A DNA stretch of 64,000 nt, from contig NZ_SWBP01000008.1 in the NCBI RefSeq assembly GCF_005116455.1, positions 1-64,000 of the forward strand. Reading direction: 5' to 3'. This stretch comes from Pedobacter cryophilus. GTDB lineage: Bacteria > Bacteroidota > Bacteroidia > Sphingobacteriales > Sphingobacteriaceae. The notes beneath the pieces were generated by a model. The model worked only from the letters and a program-made list of their open reading frames with translations, did no database searches and was not told the DNA's origin. Positions within the stretch are counted from its first letter, which is position 1; the number at the start of each line of letters is the position of its first letter. The translations under genes and the position numbers were made by a program. Positions 10,501 through 18,392 of the stretch are shown in pieces.

Positions 10501-10975
10501 ACTTTCTAATTTTATCCATTTTTTGCTTCCCACTTCTTAAAGTAGCAATAACAGACTCATCCACTTTAAAATTAGGTTGTCTTTTTAAATTGATTACTGA
10601 GTTTAAAGTTTCTATTCTTTGGTTAACATAAAAATTAAGGGAATCCATTCGAACAGCTTGAGAAGGATTATCTGATATAAGAGTTGATAGCTTGTTGATA
10701 GTTGGAGCTATTTTTGGCAAAGCTTTATTGTACGCTTCTAAAAACTCTTCATTACCTGTTATAATAAAGCCACGCTGCCCAGTTTCTAAATCAACTACTT
10801 CTTTCTTTAATAAATCAGCAGTGCTAATAACATTGGTGGTATGCATTACCAATTCTTGGTCTGATTTTAAATTTTGAAGACTTAAATAAGATAGCGTCCC
10901 TATAAAAAAAACAAGACCTAAGGATAAAGTAATGCCTATAGCTATCCAAACTTTGAAGGAAAATTTGATCATCAA
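7544..10975 (-). CDS. Membrane hybrid histidine kinase: CHASE3-GAF-HisKA-HATPase-REC x3
   Basis: This 1143-aa protein begins with a membrane helix (about 11-33), a periplasmic CHASE3 domain (about 35-180; VDLETGQRGFIITGNEEF) and a second helix (about 186-206). Next are a cytoplasmic GAF domain (about 250-395), a long Gln/Glu-rich coiled coil (about 400-490), HisKA with SHELRTP (H500), and HATPase (N620; GGTGLGL near 679). Three receivers follow, with acceptor aspartates D809, D931 and D1075. It heads an operon with cheR, cheB and a second hybrid kinase. The CHASE3-GAF arrangement points to sensing both outside and inside the cell; the ligand is unknown. Confidence 0.9.
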   Translation of the reverse strand: MMIKFSFKVWIAIGITLSLGLVFFIGTLSYLSLQNLKSDQELVMHTTNVISTADLLKKEVVDLETGQRGFIITGNEEFLEAYNKALPKIAPTINKLSTLISDNPSQAVRMDSLNFYVNQRIETLNSVINLKRQPNFKVDESVIATLRSGKQKMDKIRKLVNDIIKTESVILEKRQNDANYSISRTSIIIIIGSSLIFLVVAILFKFISDAFKGQSEAKNNLNSINYELVNLSKANEEKAWILIGISKLNEEIQGELSIEEMTSNIISIIAEYAKSKVATIYLAAENEQDFELKAGYAFTITANTKKKFKLNETWIGQVAADKKPVIIKGELIKNLEISTGLITSQPLESLIIPFYFNNKVKGILEFGFDNKVGLQEQEFIKMASDVIGVAINTAQSRAFAQALFEETQIQAEELSSQQEELRMANDELVTKTQMLQSSEEELRVQQEELKEINFELEERAKLLLENNQVIEEARASVFIKMEELEQSGKYKTEFLANMSHELRTPLNSILILARILKDNKEKNLSAEEAKYANVIYKAGNDLLSLINDILDLAKIESGKLDFTYEEVALEEIKDDLIQLFYEVATDNEIKFDIEIDTQLPQTIEVDKQRIEQILKNLLSNAFKFTPKNGEVKVVFSTQKDSENIEIKVIDNGIGIPEEKQKLIFEAFQQVDGSTSRKFGGTGLGLSISKELAQKMNGFITLESKEDNGSVFSLIIPIKVGLNQKSPSEKTSLDLLATPIIKQFKPVFADPEHAIIKEKPLILIVEDDLFFNHFLKGYVSRKGFEAVQVYDGESAIEKALEIKPDAILLDIMLPGIDGWAVLKRLKSEASTQLIPIHMMSAGDQREQKAIHSGALSFLKKPVDKDALDKIFTELLSNDNLSKNILLIEDKEAESEVLANLFRSKNIKVQQAFNGQQALMFLEEQEFDCLILDLNLPDISGFELLERIKIDDRFKDLPVIINTAMDLDQEEMNNLVKHANATIMKSSKSGDRLIDEVNLFLHQIKKEDGKISKPKRSVHNNEIKNKTILLVDDDMRNIFALSAILDTNGYKLEIANNGIEALEKLHKVSAIDLVLMDIMMPKMDGLEAMRRIRANPILEKLPVIALTAKAMKEDKDQCIAAGANEYITKPIDTDKLLALVKVWIA

Positions 10976-11060
10976 AAGATTTATTTTAAAGAGTATAAGG
11001 TAGGAATATTTTCATTAAAATAAACATGCAACATATTAAATTTTAAACTGTTTTTAGCAT

Positions 11061-11105
11061 AAAAAAACCCAAAATTTGAAGTTACAATTTCAAATTTTGG
11101 GTTTT
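11061..11105 (-). terminator. Terminator of the helicase-gldC transcription unit
   Basis: A hairpin with a near-perfect 16-bp stem (11065-11080 with 11089-11104) is followed on the minus strand by a run of T (the A-run at 11061-11067). It lies just past the gldC stop, which fits an intrinsic terminator for minus-strand transcripts. The kinase operon starts on its other side. Confidence 0.75.
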
Positions 11106-11125
11106 AAAAATTAAGTTAGTTTATA

Positions 11126-11461
11126 TTATTTAGTTTCTGTAATCTCCATTTTTTCGGCAAAATGGGCACAGTAGTCTCTTAAATCTTCTACAATATTAGT
11201 TTCGCCGGTTGCTCTTAAAAAGCTATCGGCCATAGTTTGCAAAGTTTCATAAAAAAAACGCTTCATTTCATCTACGGGCATATCTTTTGTCCATAAATCT
11301 ATTCTTAAGCTGTTTTTATAATTATGATCCCAAAGTGCCAACATCATAGATTTTACAGCTAAAGCTTCTTTATTTTCAGCATCTGTAGATTCCCAGGTAA
11401 TATTTTCTGGCACATTATTATCGTCTAATTCAATGGTCAATTTAATTTCTGCTTTTTTCAT
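11126..11461 (-). CDS. gldC: Gliding motility protein GldC
   Basis: This 111-aa soluble protein matches GldC in length and sequence pattern (KKAEIKLTIELDDNNVPENI, then ESTDAENKEALAVKSMMLALWD, and a conserved LRIDLWTKDMPVDEMKRFF). GldC is required for efficient gliding in Flavobacterium, but it is also kept in non-gliding Bacteroidota, so presence does not prove motility. It lies in a minus-strand series with a small membrane protein and a DEAD-box helicase, followed by a terminator. Confidence 0.88.
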   Translation of the reverse strand: MKKAEIKLTIELDDNNVPENITWESTDAENKEALAVKSMMLALWDHNYKNSLRIDLWTKDMPVDEMKRFFYETLQTMADSFLRATGETNIVEDLRDYCAHFAEKMEITETK

Positions 11462-11494
11462 TCGTTGTTTTTGTTTTTTATTTCAATGATGGTT

Positions 11495-11767
11495 TCATAT
11501 TCTTTGAAAAAGAATCATCATCACTAATATTAATATTATAAATGAACCCTGTATTAACCAAATCCATTTAGCACTTTCAATAAATCTTCTGAATAAAATA
11601 TCAGTTAAAAAAAGGATGAGCGCCAATGCTAAAGTATAAAGTACTTTTACGGTATTACTTACCCAGCTTTTATTGGTATCAAAACCTAACAAACAATAAA
11701 TGGCGTAGGTAAAGCAAACTGCTACTACTAAATTTAAAGGCGTTATTTTTATCCTCAACTTATTCAT
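11495..11767 (-). CDS. Small three-helix membrane protein of unknown function
   Basis: This 90-aa protein has three hydrophobic segments (about 11-28, 38-55 and 68-87) with short charged loops. I do not recognise a named family. Its ATG overlaps the last base of the helicase stop codon and gldC starts 33 bp after its end, so all three genes are probably co-transcribed. Confidence 0.7.
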   Translation of the reverse strand: MNKLRIKITPLNLVVAVCFTYAIYCLLGFDTNKSWVSNTVKVLYTLALALILFLTDILFRRFIESAKWIWLIQGSFIILILVMMILFQRI

Positions 11768-13098
11768 TATTTATACTTTTTCTTTTTTGCAGCACTCATT
11801 TTTACTCCACCTGCTTTAGCTCTGGCTTGCTTAAACTTATTCTTTTGATTTAATGTTTTTTTCTCATGAAAAGCGCCTTTAAATTCAGGATCTTCTCTTC
11901 TTTTTTGCAAATCAATTTCTTTAGCAATATCCTGACGCTCTTCATAAGGTGTTTCTTCAATAAAAACCTTTTCGGGAATAGTTTGAACAGGAATTTGCTG
12001 CCTTATTAATTTCTCTATTTTTTGAATAAAATATTCTTCGGCCGGATTACAAAAAGTTACAGCCTTGCCTAAATTATAAGCTCTGCCTGTTCGCCCAATT
12101 CTATGAACGTAATCTTCATAAATTACCGGAACATCAAAATTTATAACATGGCTTACATTAGAAACGTCTATTCCTCTGGCGGCTACATCAGTGGCAACCA
12201 AAATTCTAACCTCATCATTTTTAAAAGCGTTGATAGAGTTAATTCTGGTGTTTTGACCTTTATTAGCATGTAAAACCTTTACATGTTTATCGTTAAAACG
12301 TCTTAATAAAAACTTATAAACGTTTTCTGCATTTGCTCTGCTTCGGCAAAAAACAATTAATTTAGTTACTGATTCATCATCTTCAACAAAGACCTTTAGT
12401 AAATTAATTTTTGTTTTAAAATTAGGAACATGATATAACTCTTGTGCTACTGTTGTTGCCGGAGTGGCTTGTGGCGTAACCTCTATTTTTGTTGGCCACA
12501 ATAAAAAGTTTTCAGCTAGTTTTTCAATTCGCTCGCTCATGGTAGCAGAAAAAAGCATGTTTTGCCTTTTATGCGGTACCACCTCTAAAATTTTATTGAT
12601 TTGAGGCATAAAGCCCATATCCATCATTTTATCGGCTTCATCTAAAACTAAAATCTCTAATTTTTTGGTCACAATGTAACCTTCTAAATAAAGATCCATA
12701 AATCTGCCGGGCGTTGTAATTAAAATATCTAAGCCTTTTTTAATCTCTTCTATTTGAGTTTTTGGACCCAAACCACCGTAAATTACATAAGAACGCAAAT
12801 CGGTGTATTTAGAGTAAGCCTTTACATTTTCGGCTATTTGCATGGCCAATTCTCTGGTTGGGGCAACAATTAAACCTCTTATATCATTCCCTTTAGCATA
12901 TTTCAGCTTCATAATCATAGGCAAAACATAAGCAGCGGTTTTTCCGGTACCTGTTTGCGCAATACCTAAAACGTCTTGTCCGTTTAATATTGGCGGAATC
13001 GCTTTTTCTTGAATGGGTGTGGGTGTTTCATAACCGGCATCAGCAATAGCATTTAATACCTGTCGGTTAAAATCGAAATCCTCAAAAGTTTTGGACAT
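11767..13098 (-). CDS. DEAD/DEAH-box RNA helicase (RhlE-like)
   Basis: This 443-aa ATP-dependent RNA helicase shows the Q-motif (GYETPTPIQEKAIP), Walker A AQTGTGKT, motif Ib-type TPGRFMDL, DEAD in LVLDEADKMMD, SAT in LFSATMS, and the C-terminal RecA-domain motifs VATDVAARGIDV and HRIGRTGRA. A lysine/arginine-rich tail of about 60 residues (FKQARAKAGG, KKKKYK) should help bind RNA, as in RhlE-type proteins acting on rRNA maturation or mRNA decay. A TATCTTTG promoter element lies only a few bases before the ATG, so the mRNA may be leaderless. Confidence 0.92.
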   Translation of the reverse strand: MSKTFEDFDFNRQVLNAIADAGYETPTPIQEKAIPPILNGQDVLGIAQTGTGKTAAYVLPMIMKLKYAKGNDIRGLIVAPTRELAMQIAENVKAYSKYTDLRSYVIYGGLGPKTQIEEIKKGLDILITTPGRFMDLYLEGYIVTKKLEILVLDEADKMMDMGFMPQINKILEVVPHKRQNMLFSATMSERIEKLAENFLLWPTKIEVTPQATPATTVAQELYHVPNFKTKINLLKVFVEDDESVTKLIVFCRSRANAENVYKFLLRRFNDKHVKVLHANKGQNTRINSINAFKNDEVRILVATDVAARGIDVSNVSHVINFDVPVIYEDYVHRIGRTGRAYNLGKAVTFCNPAEEYFIQKIEKLIRQQIPVQTIPEKVFIEETPYEERQDIAKEIDLQKRREDPEFKGAFHEKKTLNQKNKFKQARAKAGGVKMSAAKKKKYK

Positions 13099-13102
13099 TC
13101 GA

Positions 13103-13110
13103 CAAAGATA
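13103..13110 (-). promoter_or_regulatory. -7 promoter element TATCTTTG very close to helicase ATG
   Basis: On the minus strand TATCTTTG, a perfect TAnnTTTG, ends 4 bases before the ATG at 13098. Transcription would start at or next to the start codon. No clear TTG element was found 19-21 bp upstream. Confidence 0.4.
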
Positions 13111-13190
13111 CGATTTGATTTACGATGTACGATTTTAGATTGAAGATTTTGACCTTTTGATTTATATCTTCGTATTTTAATGAATAAAAA

Positions 13191-14069
13191 ATGTTAAAAA
13201 ACAAGATTGTAACCATTGGTGAAATTTTATTCGATGTTTTTGAAAACACTAAAAAACCCGGAGGTTCTTCCTTAAATGTTTCACTTCATTTGCAAAAACA
13301 AGGAATTCCAGTCGGTTTTATTAGTGCTGTTGGCGATGACCAAAACGGGGAAGAACTTTTATCTTATTTAAAAGATCAAAATTTTGACACCTCACATATT
13401 CAAACCTCATCTTTACCTACAAGTACCGTTACGGTACAATTAGACAAAAATAAACAAGCTTCTTATATCATAAATAAACCCGTAGCTTGGGATGATATTG
13501 CTTTAAATAATGATTTAATAGAATTGGTAAAAGCTGCCGATGCTTTTGTTTATTGTAGCCTCACCTGTAGGGAGTTAAAAAGTAAAAACACCATTTATCA
13601 GCTCTTAGAATATGCACAACTCAAGGTTTTTGATATTAATTTAAGACCTCCATTTTATGAAATTGAAACTTTAAAATATCTTTTAGCTAAAGTCGATATT
13701 TTAAAAATTAATGAAGATGAATTGAGATATTTAACGAACGAACTTTCTTTACCAACATTAGAAAACGAAGCTTTAAAGGTGCTTTCCAAAGAATTTAAAC
13801 TCCAATTGATTTGCCTTACTTTGGGAGATAAAGGCGCAAAAGTGTATTATAAAAATGAGATTTATAGCCATTCTGGTTATCAAGTTAATGTAGTTGATAC
13901 TGTTGGTGCAGGCGATGCTTTTTTAGCAACTTTTATTAATTACTATCTTAAAGGAATTAATATGAATCAGATTTTAGAAATTGCTAGCAAAATAGGATCA
14001 TTTGTGGCTTCACAGGCTGGGGCAAACCCAAAATATCCAGAAAATCTTTTAAATAAATATCCAAATTAG
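13191..14069 (+). CDS. PfkB-family carbohydrate kinase (fructokinase-like)
   Basis: This 292-aa sugar kinase of the ribokinase/PfkB fold uses ATP to phosphorylate a sugar. N-terminal GEILFDVF and KPGGSSLNVSLHLQKQG match the PfkB signature 1 region. Signature 2 is VVDTVGAGDAF, with the catalytic base D242 and the anion-hole GAGD. Family comparison suggests fructokinase, but the substrate cannot be proved from sequence. Dihydroorotase starts 5 bp after its stop, so the two genes are probably co-transcribed without an obvious pathway link. Confidence 0.85.
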   Translation: MLKNKIVTIGEILFDVFENTKKPGGSSLNVSLHLQKQGIPVGFISAVGDDQNGEELLSYLKDQNFDTSHIQTSSLPTSTVTVQLDKNKQASYIINKPVAWDDIALNNDLIELVKAADAFVYCSLTCRELKSKNTIYQLLEYAQLKVFDINLRPPFYEIETLKYLLAKVDILKINEDELRYLTNELSLPTLENEALKVLSKEFKLQLICLTLGDKGAKVYYKNEIYSHSGYQVNVVDTVGAGDAFLATFINYYLKGINMNQILEIASKIGSFVASQAGANPKYPENLLNKYPN

Positions 14070-14074
14070 TAGCT

Positions 14075-15409
14075 ATGAATACATATCTCATCAAAAATGC
14101 AACTATCATCAACGAAGGAAAACAATTTGTATCTGATGTTTACATCAAAAATCAAAGAATTGAAAAAATTGGAACTTCATTAAATATCCCCGGTGTAAAA
14201 GAAATTAATGCAGAAGGAAAATATCTTTTTCCAGGTTTTATTGATGATCAGGTACATTTTAGAGAACCCGGCTTAACCCATAAGGCAGAGATTTATACCG
14301 AAGCAAAAGCGGCTGTAGCTGGCGGAATTACTTCTTTTATGGAAATGCCCAACACAGTGCCCAATACTTTAACGCAAGAATTATTAGCAGATAAATATGC
14401 CATTGCAGCACAAAGATCATTAGCTAATTACTCTTTTTTTATGGGCGCTTCTAACGATAATTTGGAAGAAGTTTTAAAAACTGATGTAAAAAATGTTTGT
14501 GGAATTAAGGTATTTATGGGTTCTTCTACCGGAAATATGCTAGTAGATAATGAAAAAACTTTAGAAGGAATTTTCAAGAATGCCCCTACCCTCGTAGCCA
14601 CACATTGCGAAGATGAAGCTACCATCCAAAAAAACCTGCAAATATTTAAAGAGAAGTATGGAGAAAATTTAACGCCAGAAATGCATCCATTGATTAGAAG
14701 TGAAGAAGCTTGTTATATTTCTTCTTCTTTTGCAGTTGATTTAGCTAAAAAACACGGAACACGTTTACACATCCTACATATTTCTACCGGTAAAGAAACT
14801 TTTCTATTCCAAAACGATATCCCATTAAAAGATAAAAAAATCACCGCCGAAGCTTGCATTCATCACCTTTGGTTTTCTGATGAAGATTATAAAACCAAAG
14901 GAAATTTTATTAAATGGAATCCGGCGGTAAAAACAGCGTCAGATCGTGATCAACTATTAAAAGCTGTTTTAGATAACCATATTGATGTAATTGCAACAGA
15001 CCATGCACCACATACTTTAGAAGAAAAATTGCAAACTTATGCTAAAGCTCCTTCTGGCGGACCATTAGTGCAACATGCTTTTAATGCCTTGTTTGAATTG
15101 TATCATCAAGGAAAAATAAGTTTAGAAAAAATTGCTGAGAAAACAGCGCACAACCTTGCCATTTGTTTTCAAATTAAAGATAGAGGTTTTATAAGAGAAG
15201 GTTATTTTGCCGATTTGGTTTTGGTAGATCTAAATTCAGCTTACGAAGTAAATAAAAGTAACATTTTGTCTAAATGTGGCTGGTCGCCTTTTGAAGGTCA
15301 AACTTTTCATTCTCAAATCACTCATACTTTTGTAAGTGGCCATTTAGCTTATGAAAATGGAACGTTCAATGAAAATAAATTAGGTGAAAGATTAAGTTTT
15401 GAAAGATAA
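14075..15409 (+). CDS. pyrC: Dihydroorotase
   Basis: This 444-aa amidohydrolase forms dihydroorotate from carbamoyl aspartate in pyrimidine synthesis. It has the class I motifs: REPG after the metal site, the carboxylated lysine K145 in GIKVFMGSS, H177 in ATHCED, H235 in LHILHIST, and D309 in IATDHAPH. The first metal-binding motif, normally HxH, reads Q59-V-H61 (DDQVHFREPG), so one ligand histidine is glutamine. As I recall, other Bacteroidota dihydroorotases share this, so it is probably a lineage trait rather than inactivation. Lineage comparison and all other conserved residues support an active enzyme. Confidence 0.88.
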   Translation: MNTYLIKNATIINEGKQFVSDVYIKNQRIEKIGTSLNIPGVKEINAEGKYLFPGFIDDQVHFREPGLTHKAEIYTEAKAAVAGGITSFMEMPNTVPNTLTQELLADKYAIAAQRSLANYSFFMGASNDNLEEVLKTDVKNVCGIKVFMGSSTGNMLVDNEKTLEGIFKNAPTLVATHCEDEATIQKNLQIFKEKYGENLTPEMHPLIRSEEACYISSSFAVDLAKKHGTRLHILHISTGKETFLFQNDIPLKDKKITAEACIHHLWFSDEDYKTKGNFIKWNPAVKTASDRDQLLKAVLDNHIDVIATDHAPHTLEEKLQTYAKAPSGGPLVQHAFNALFELYHQGKISLEKIAEKTAHNLAICFQIKDRGFIREGYFADLVLVDLNSAYEVNKSNILSKCGWSPFEGQTFHSQITHTFVSGHLAYENGTFNENKLGERLSFER

Positions 15410-15460
15410 TTGATGATTATAGTGAATTAAAAAATTGAAGGAAATAGCAATAACAAAAAC

Positions 15461-15647
15461 AGATAATCCGAGGATTATCCCTACGTAAAACCATTTTTTT
15501 TTAACACATGTAGGGATAACCCTCGGGTTATCCTAATTTAATATCCAAAACAAAAACGGATAATCCGATGATTATCCCTACGTAAAACCGTTTTTTTTTT
15601 TACCATATGTAGGGATAACCCTCGGGTTATCCAATTTAAGGTTATCC
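15461..15647. repeat. REP/BIME-like hairpin pairs upstream of RAYT
   Basis: Two units (15461-15533, 15558-15632) each contain a GGATAATCC-GA-GGATTATCC hairpin followed by CTACGTAAAAC, a T-run, then CATGTAGG and a GGATAACCC-TC-GGGTTATCC hairpin. A further half-hairpin GGTTATCC is at 15640-15647. The two hairpins in a unit are oriented head to head around the TACGT/ACATGTA core. The same units follow the transposase gene. They look like the substrate sequences of the adjacent Y1 transposase. Confidence 0.85.
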
Positions 15648-15659
15648 AAAAAGAATAAG

Positions 15660-16190
15660 ATGAACACCAGAAAATCTATTCGTTTACCAGATTATGATTA
15701 TTCCCAAGCAGGAGAATATTTTATTACGATTTGCGTAAATAACCGGCTGAATAGATTGGGAGAAATTTCTGATGGAAAAAATATTTTATCTGTAGAAGGA
15801 AAAATTGTTGATAAATGGATTGTTCAATTAACAGAAAAATTTCAAACCATTTCCATTGATGATTACATCATCATGCCTAATCATATTCATTTAATCATAG
15901 AAATTATTCATCAGAATGAAAATCAACCATCAGAAATTGATAAAGAAGAAGATCATGAAAAATGGAGAATTGCAAGATCTAAAATGCTGTTACCTAAAAT
16001 TATCAATTATTTAAAATCAAATTCTTCCATTGAAATTAACAGATTGAATAATGAAATTGGGAATAAATTTTGGCAACCCAATTATTACGAACATATCGTT
16101 AGAAATGAAAAAGAACATTTAAACATCTCATTTTATATCGAAAATAATCCTGCAACATGGGAAGAAGACAGATTTAATCAACCTACGTAG
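15660..16190 (+). CDS. REP-associated tyrosine transposase (RAYT)
   Basis: This 176-aa single-domain Y1 (HUH-type) transposase of the IS200/IS605-related RAYT family shows the N-terminal RLPDYDYSQAGEYFITICVNN pattern (shown as family context), the HUH-like metal-binding motif MPNHIHLII, and a C-terminal FWQPNYYEHIVRN region with the likely catalytic tyrosine. RAYTs are single-copy enzymes thought to spread REP hairpins. The gene sits between two sets of matching REP units, and its last codons and TAG stop (CAACCTACGTAG) form the beginning of a REP unit. The reading frame is intact. Confidence 0.92.
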   Translation: MNTRKSIRLPDYDYSQAGEYFITICVNNRLNRLGEISDGKNILSVEGKIVDKWIVQLTEKFQTISIDDYIIMPNHIHLIIEIIHQNENQPSEIDKEEDHEKWRIARSKMLLPKIINYLKSNSSIEINRLNNEIGNKFWQPNYYEHIVRNEKEHLNISFYIENNPATWEEDRFNQPT

Positions 16191-16398
16191 GGATAACCCT
16201 TGGGTTGTCCTTAAAAAAATAACAAAAACGGATAATCCGAGGATTATCCCTACGTAAAACCTTTTTTTTAACCACATGTAGGGATAACCCTCGGGTTATC
16301 CTAATGTAATATCCAAAACAAAAACGGATAATCCGAGGATTATCCCTACGTAAAACCATTTTTTTTAACCATATGTAGGGATAACCCTCGGGTTATCC
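16185..16398. repeat. REP/BIME-like hairpin pairs downstream of RAYT
   Basis: A single hairpin (GGGATAACCCTTGGGTTGTCC, 16190-16210) overlaps the end of the transposase gene. Two complete paired units follow (16230-16301, 16326-16398), almost identical to those upstream. The 16191-16499 stretch contains these repeats and the promoter of the Hsp70 gene, with no other gene seen. Confidence 0.85.
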
Positions 16399-16475
16399 TA
16401 TTTAAGTTATCCTCAAATTAAAAACCATTTCCTAACCAATGACATTTTATTAACATTGCATCTCGTAAAACTGAT

Positions 16476-16483
16476 TACCTTTG
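16476..16483 (+). promoter_or_regulatory. -7 promoter element of the Hsp70 gene
   Basis: TACCTTTG matches TAnnTTTG and lies 16 bp before the ATG at 16500. A TTG is present 17 bp upstream, slightly closer than the usual 19-21 bp. Confidence 0.45.
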
Positions 16484-16499
16484 GCGTTGTTAAAATATT

Positions 16500-18338
16500 A
16501 TGGCAAAAGTTTCAATTAACCTGGCAACAGCCTCTATACAAAAAGAAGATATTATTGTTGGAATAGATTTAGGCACCACCAATTCTCTGGTTGCTTTTAT
16601 CAATCCAGATGGGCAACCTAAAGTAATTAACGATATGGGAAGAGGTGTTTTAGTTCCCTCTATTGTTCATTTTGGCAAAAGTGGAGCGCCTTTAGTTGGA
16701 AATGAAGCCAAAGAATTTTTAATTACTGATCCTCAAAATACCATTTTTTCTGTCAAGAGATTATTAGGTCGCTCTTACCAAGATGTAGAAAAACATAAAG
16801 ATTTTTTCTCCTACAAAATTATTGACGACACCAACAACGAAAGTCTGGTAAAAATAAAAGTTGGTGATCAATTTTATACTCCTATTGATCTTTCTGCCCT
16901 TATTTTAAAAGAATTAAAAGATAGAGCCGAACATACCTTAAAAACTAAAGTAAGTAAAGCCGTAATTACCGTTCCAGCTTATTTTAATGATTCTCAGCGC
17001 CAAGCCACTAGAGATGCTGGTAAATTAGCTGGTTTAGACGTTTTAAGAATTGTAAACGAACCTACTGCCGCATCTTTGGCTTATGGTATCGGGTTAAACC
17101 CTGATGAAGAAAAAACCATTGCCGTTTATGATTTAGGTGGCGGAACTTTTGATGTTTCTATCCTTAAAATTCAGAATGGAATTTTTGAAGTGCTTTCTAC
17201 CAACGGAAATACTTTTTTAGGTGGTGATGATTTTGACCGAGCAATAGTTAATTATTGGATTGCTCAAAACAAGCTCACCAATAAAATTCCGATGCAGGAA
17301 TTACGCTTAAAAGCTGAAGAAGCCAAAATAGCGATGAGCCACCAAAACTTGTTCAATGAAAAAATTGGAGACATTTTTTGCACATTAGACAAGCAAACTT
17401 TTGAGAATTTGATTGCTGAGAAAGTGGAAGAAACTATTGCCGCTTGCCAAAATGCTTTAAATGATGCCAACTTAAAACCATCAGATATTGATGAAATTGT
17501 AATGGTTGGCGGTTCTACCAGAACTCATTTGGTAAAACAACGAGTGACTGATTTTTTTGGTAAAGCAGTACATGATAATATTAACCCAGATGAAGTAGTA
17601 GCCTTAGGCGCAGCTTTACAGGCTGATGTTTTAGCAGGAAATAGAAAAGATATTTTATTATTAGACGTTACGCCTCTTTCTTTGGGGATTGAAACTATGG
17701 GTGGTTTAATGGATATTATTATTCCAAGAAACTCTAAAGTACCTACCAAAGCTGGCCGCCAGTATTCTACTTCTATAGACGGACAAGTAAACATGAAAAT
17801 TGCTGTTTACCAAGGCGAAAGAGATTTGGTAAAAGAAAATAGAAAACTAGCCGAATTTGACTTAAGAGGAATTCCTTCTATGCCAGCTGGCTTGCCTAAA
17901 GTAGATATAAACTTTTTGCTTAACGCCGATGGAATTTTAACCATCCAAGCTATAGAATTACGTTCGGGAGTTAAACAACAAGTAGACATTAAACCAACTT
18001 ATGGTTTAAAAGACGAAGAAGTTGAGCAAATGCTTTTAGATGCGGTAATTCATGCAAAAGATGATGTTGCCGAACGTATGATTATTGAAGCCAGAACAGA
18101 AGGTGAGCAAATGGTGTACACTGTAGAGCGTTTTTTAAATAAAAACGGCAGCTATTTAAACGAAGAAGAAACCGTTAAAACTTTAGCCTTAATTGCTCAG
18201 TTAAAAGAAACTTTAGCAGGAAACCTAAAAGATGCTATTCTAAACACCATTGATGCTTTAAATGAATACACTCGTCCGTTTGCAGAAAGATTAATGGATG
18301 TAGCTGTTTCACAAGCCATGAAGGGTAAAGAAATTTAA
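16500..18338 (+). CDS. hscA: Hsp70-family chaperone, HscA/DnaK-like
   Basis: This 612-aa Hsp70 has a full nucleotide-binding domain (GIDLGTTNS near 21-29, VYDLGGGTFDVS, MVGGSTRT), an interdomain linker with LLLDVTPLSLGIETMGG, and a substrate-binding domain. It is shorter than DnaK (about 635-640 aa) and lacks the glycine/acid-rich C-terminal tail ending in EEVD/DEV-like residues. Its N-terminus (MAKVSINLATASIQKED) carries the short extension typical of HscA. HscA serves iron-sulfur cluster transfer with HscB and IscU. No isc or suf genes are adjacent, so the HscA assignment rests on sequence layout and general DnaK duties remain possible. Confidence 0.72.
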   Translation: MAKVSINLATASIQKEDIIVGIDLGTTNSLVAFINPDGQPKVINDMGRGVLVPSIVHFGKSGAPLVGNEAKEFLITDPQNTIFSVKRLLGRSYQDVEKHKDFFSYKIIDDTNNESLVKIKVGDQFYTPIDLSALILKELKDRAEHTLKTKVSKAVITVPAYFNDSQRQATRDAGKLAGLDVLRIVNEPTAASLAYGIGLNPDEEKTIAVYDLGGGTFDVSILKIQNGIFEVLSTNGNTFLGGDDFDRAIVNYWIAQNKLTNKIPMQELRLKAEEAKIAMSHQNLFNEKIGDIFCTLDKQTFENLIAEKVEETIAACQNALNDANLKPSDIDEIVMVGGSTRTHLVKQRVTDFFGKAVHDNINPDEVVALGAALQADVLAGNRKDILLLDVTPLSLGIETMGGLMDIIIPRNSKVPTKAGRQYSTSIDGQVNMKIAVYQGERDLVKENRKLAEFDLRGIPSMPAGLPKVDINFLLNADGILTIQAIELRSGVKQQVDIKPTYGLKDEEVEQMLLDAVIHAKDDVAERMIIEARTEGEQMVYTVERFLNKNGSYLNEEETVKTLALIAQLKETLAGNLKDAILNTIDALNEYTRPFAERLMDVAVSQAMKGKEI

Positions 18339-18346
18339 GAAAAAAA

Positions 18347-18372
18347 ACAGGGCAAATTGCCCTGTTTTTTTA
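18347..18372 (+). terminator. Intrinsic terminator after hscA
   Basis: ACAGGGCAA-A-TTGCCCTGT (18347-18365) is a perfect 9-bp stem followed by a T-run, 8 bp after the hscA stop. A-runs on the other side allow bidirectional use for the convergent gene at 18393. Confidence 0.88.
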
Positions 18373-18392
18373 TCTAATAAAATAACGAAATC

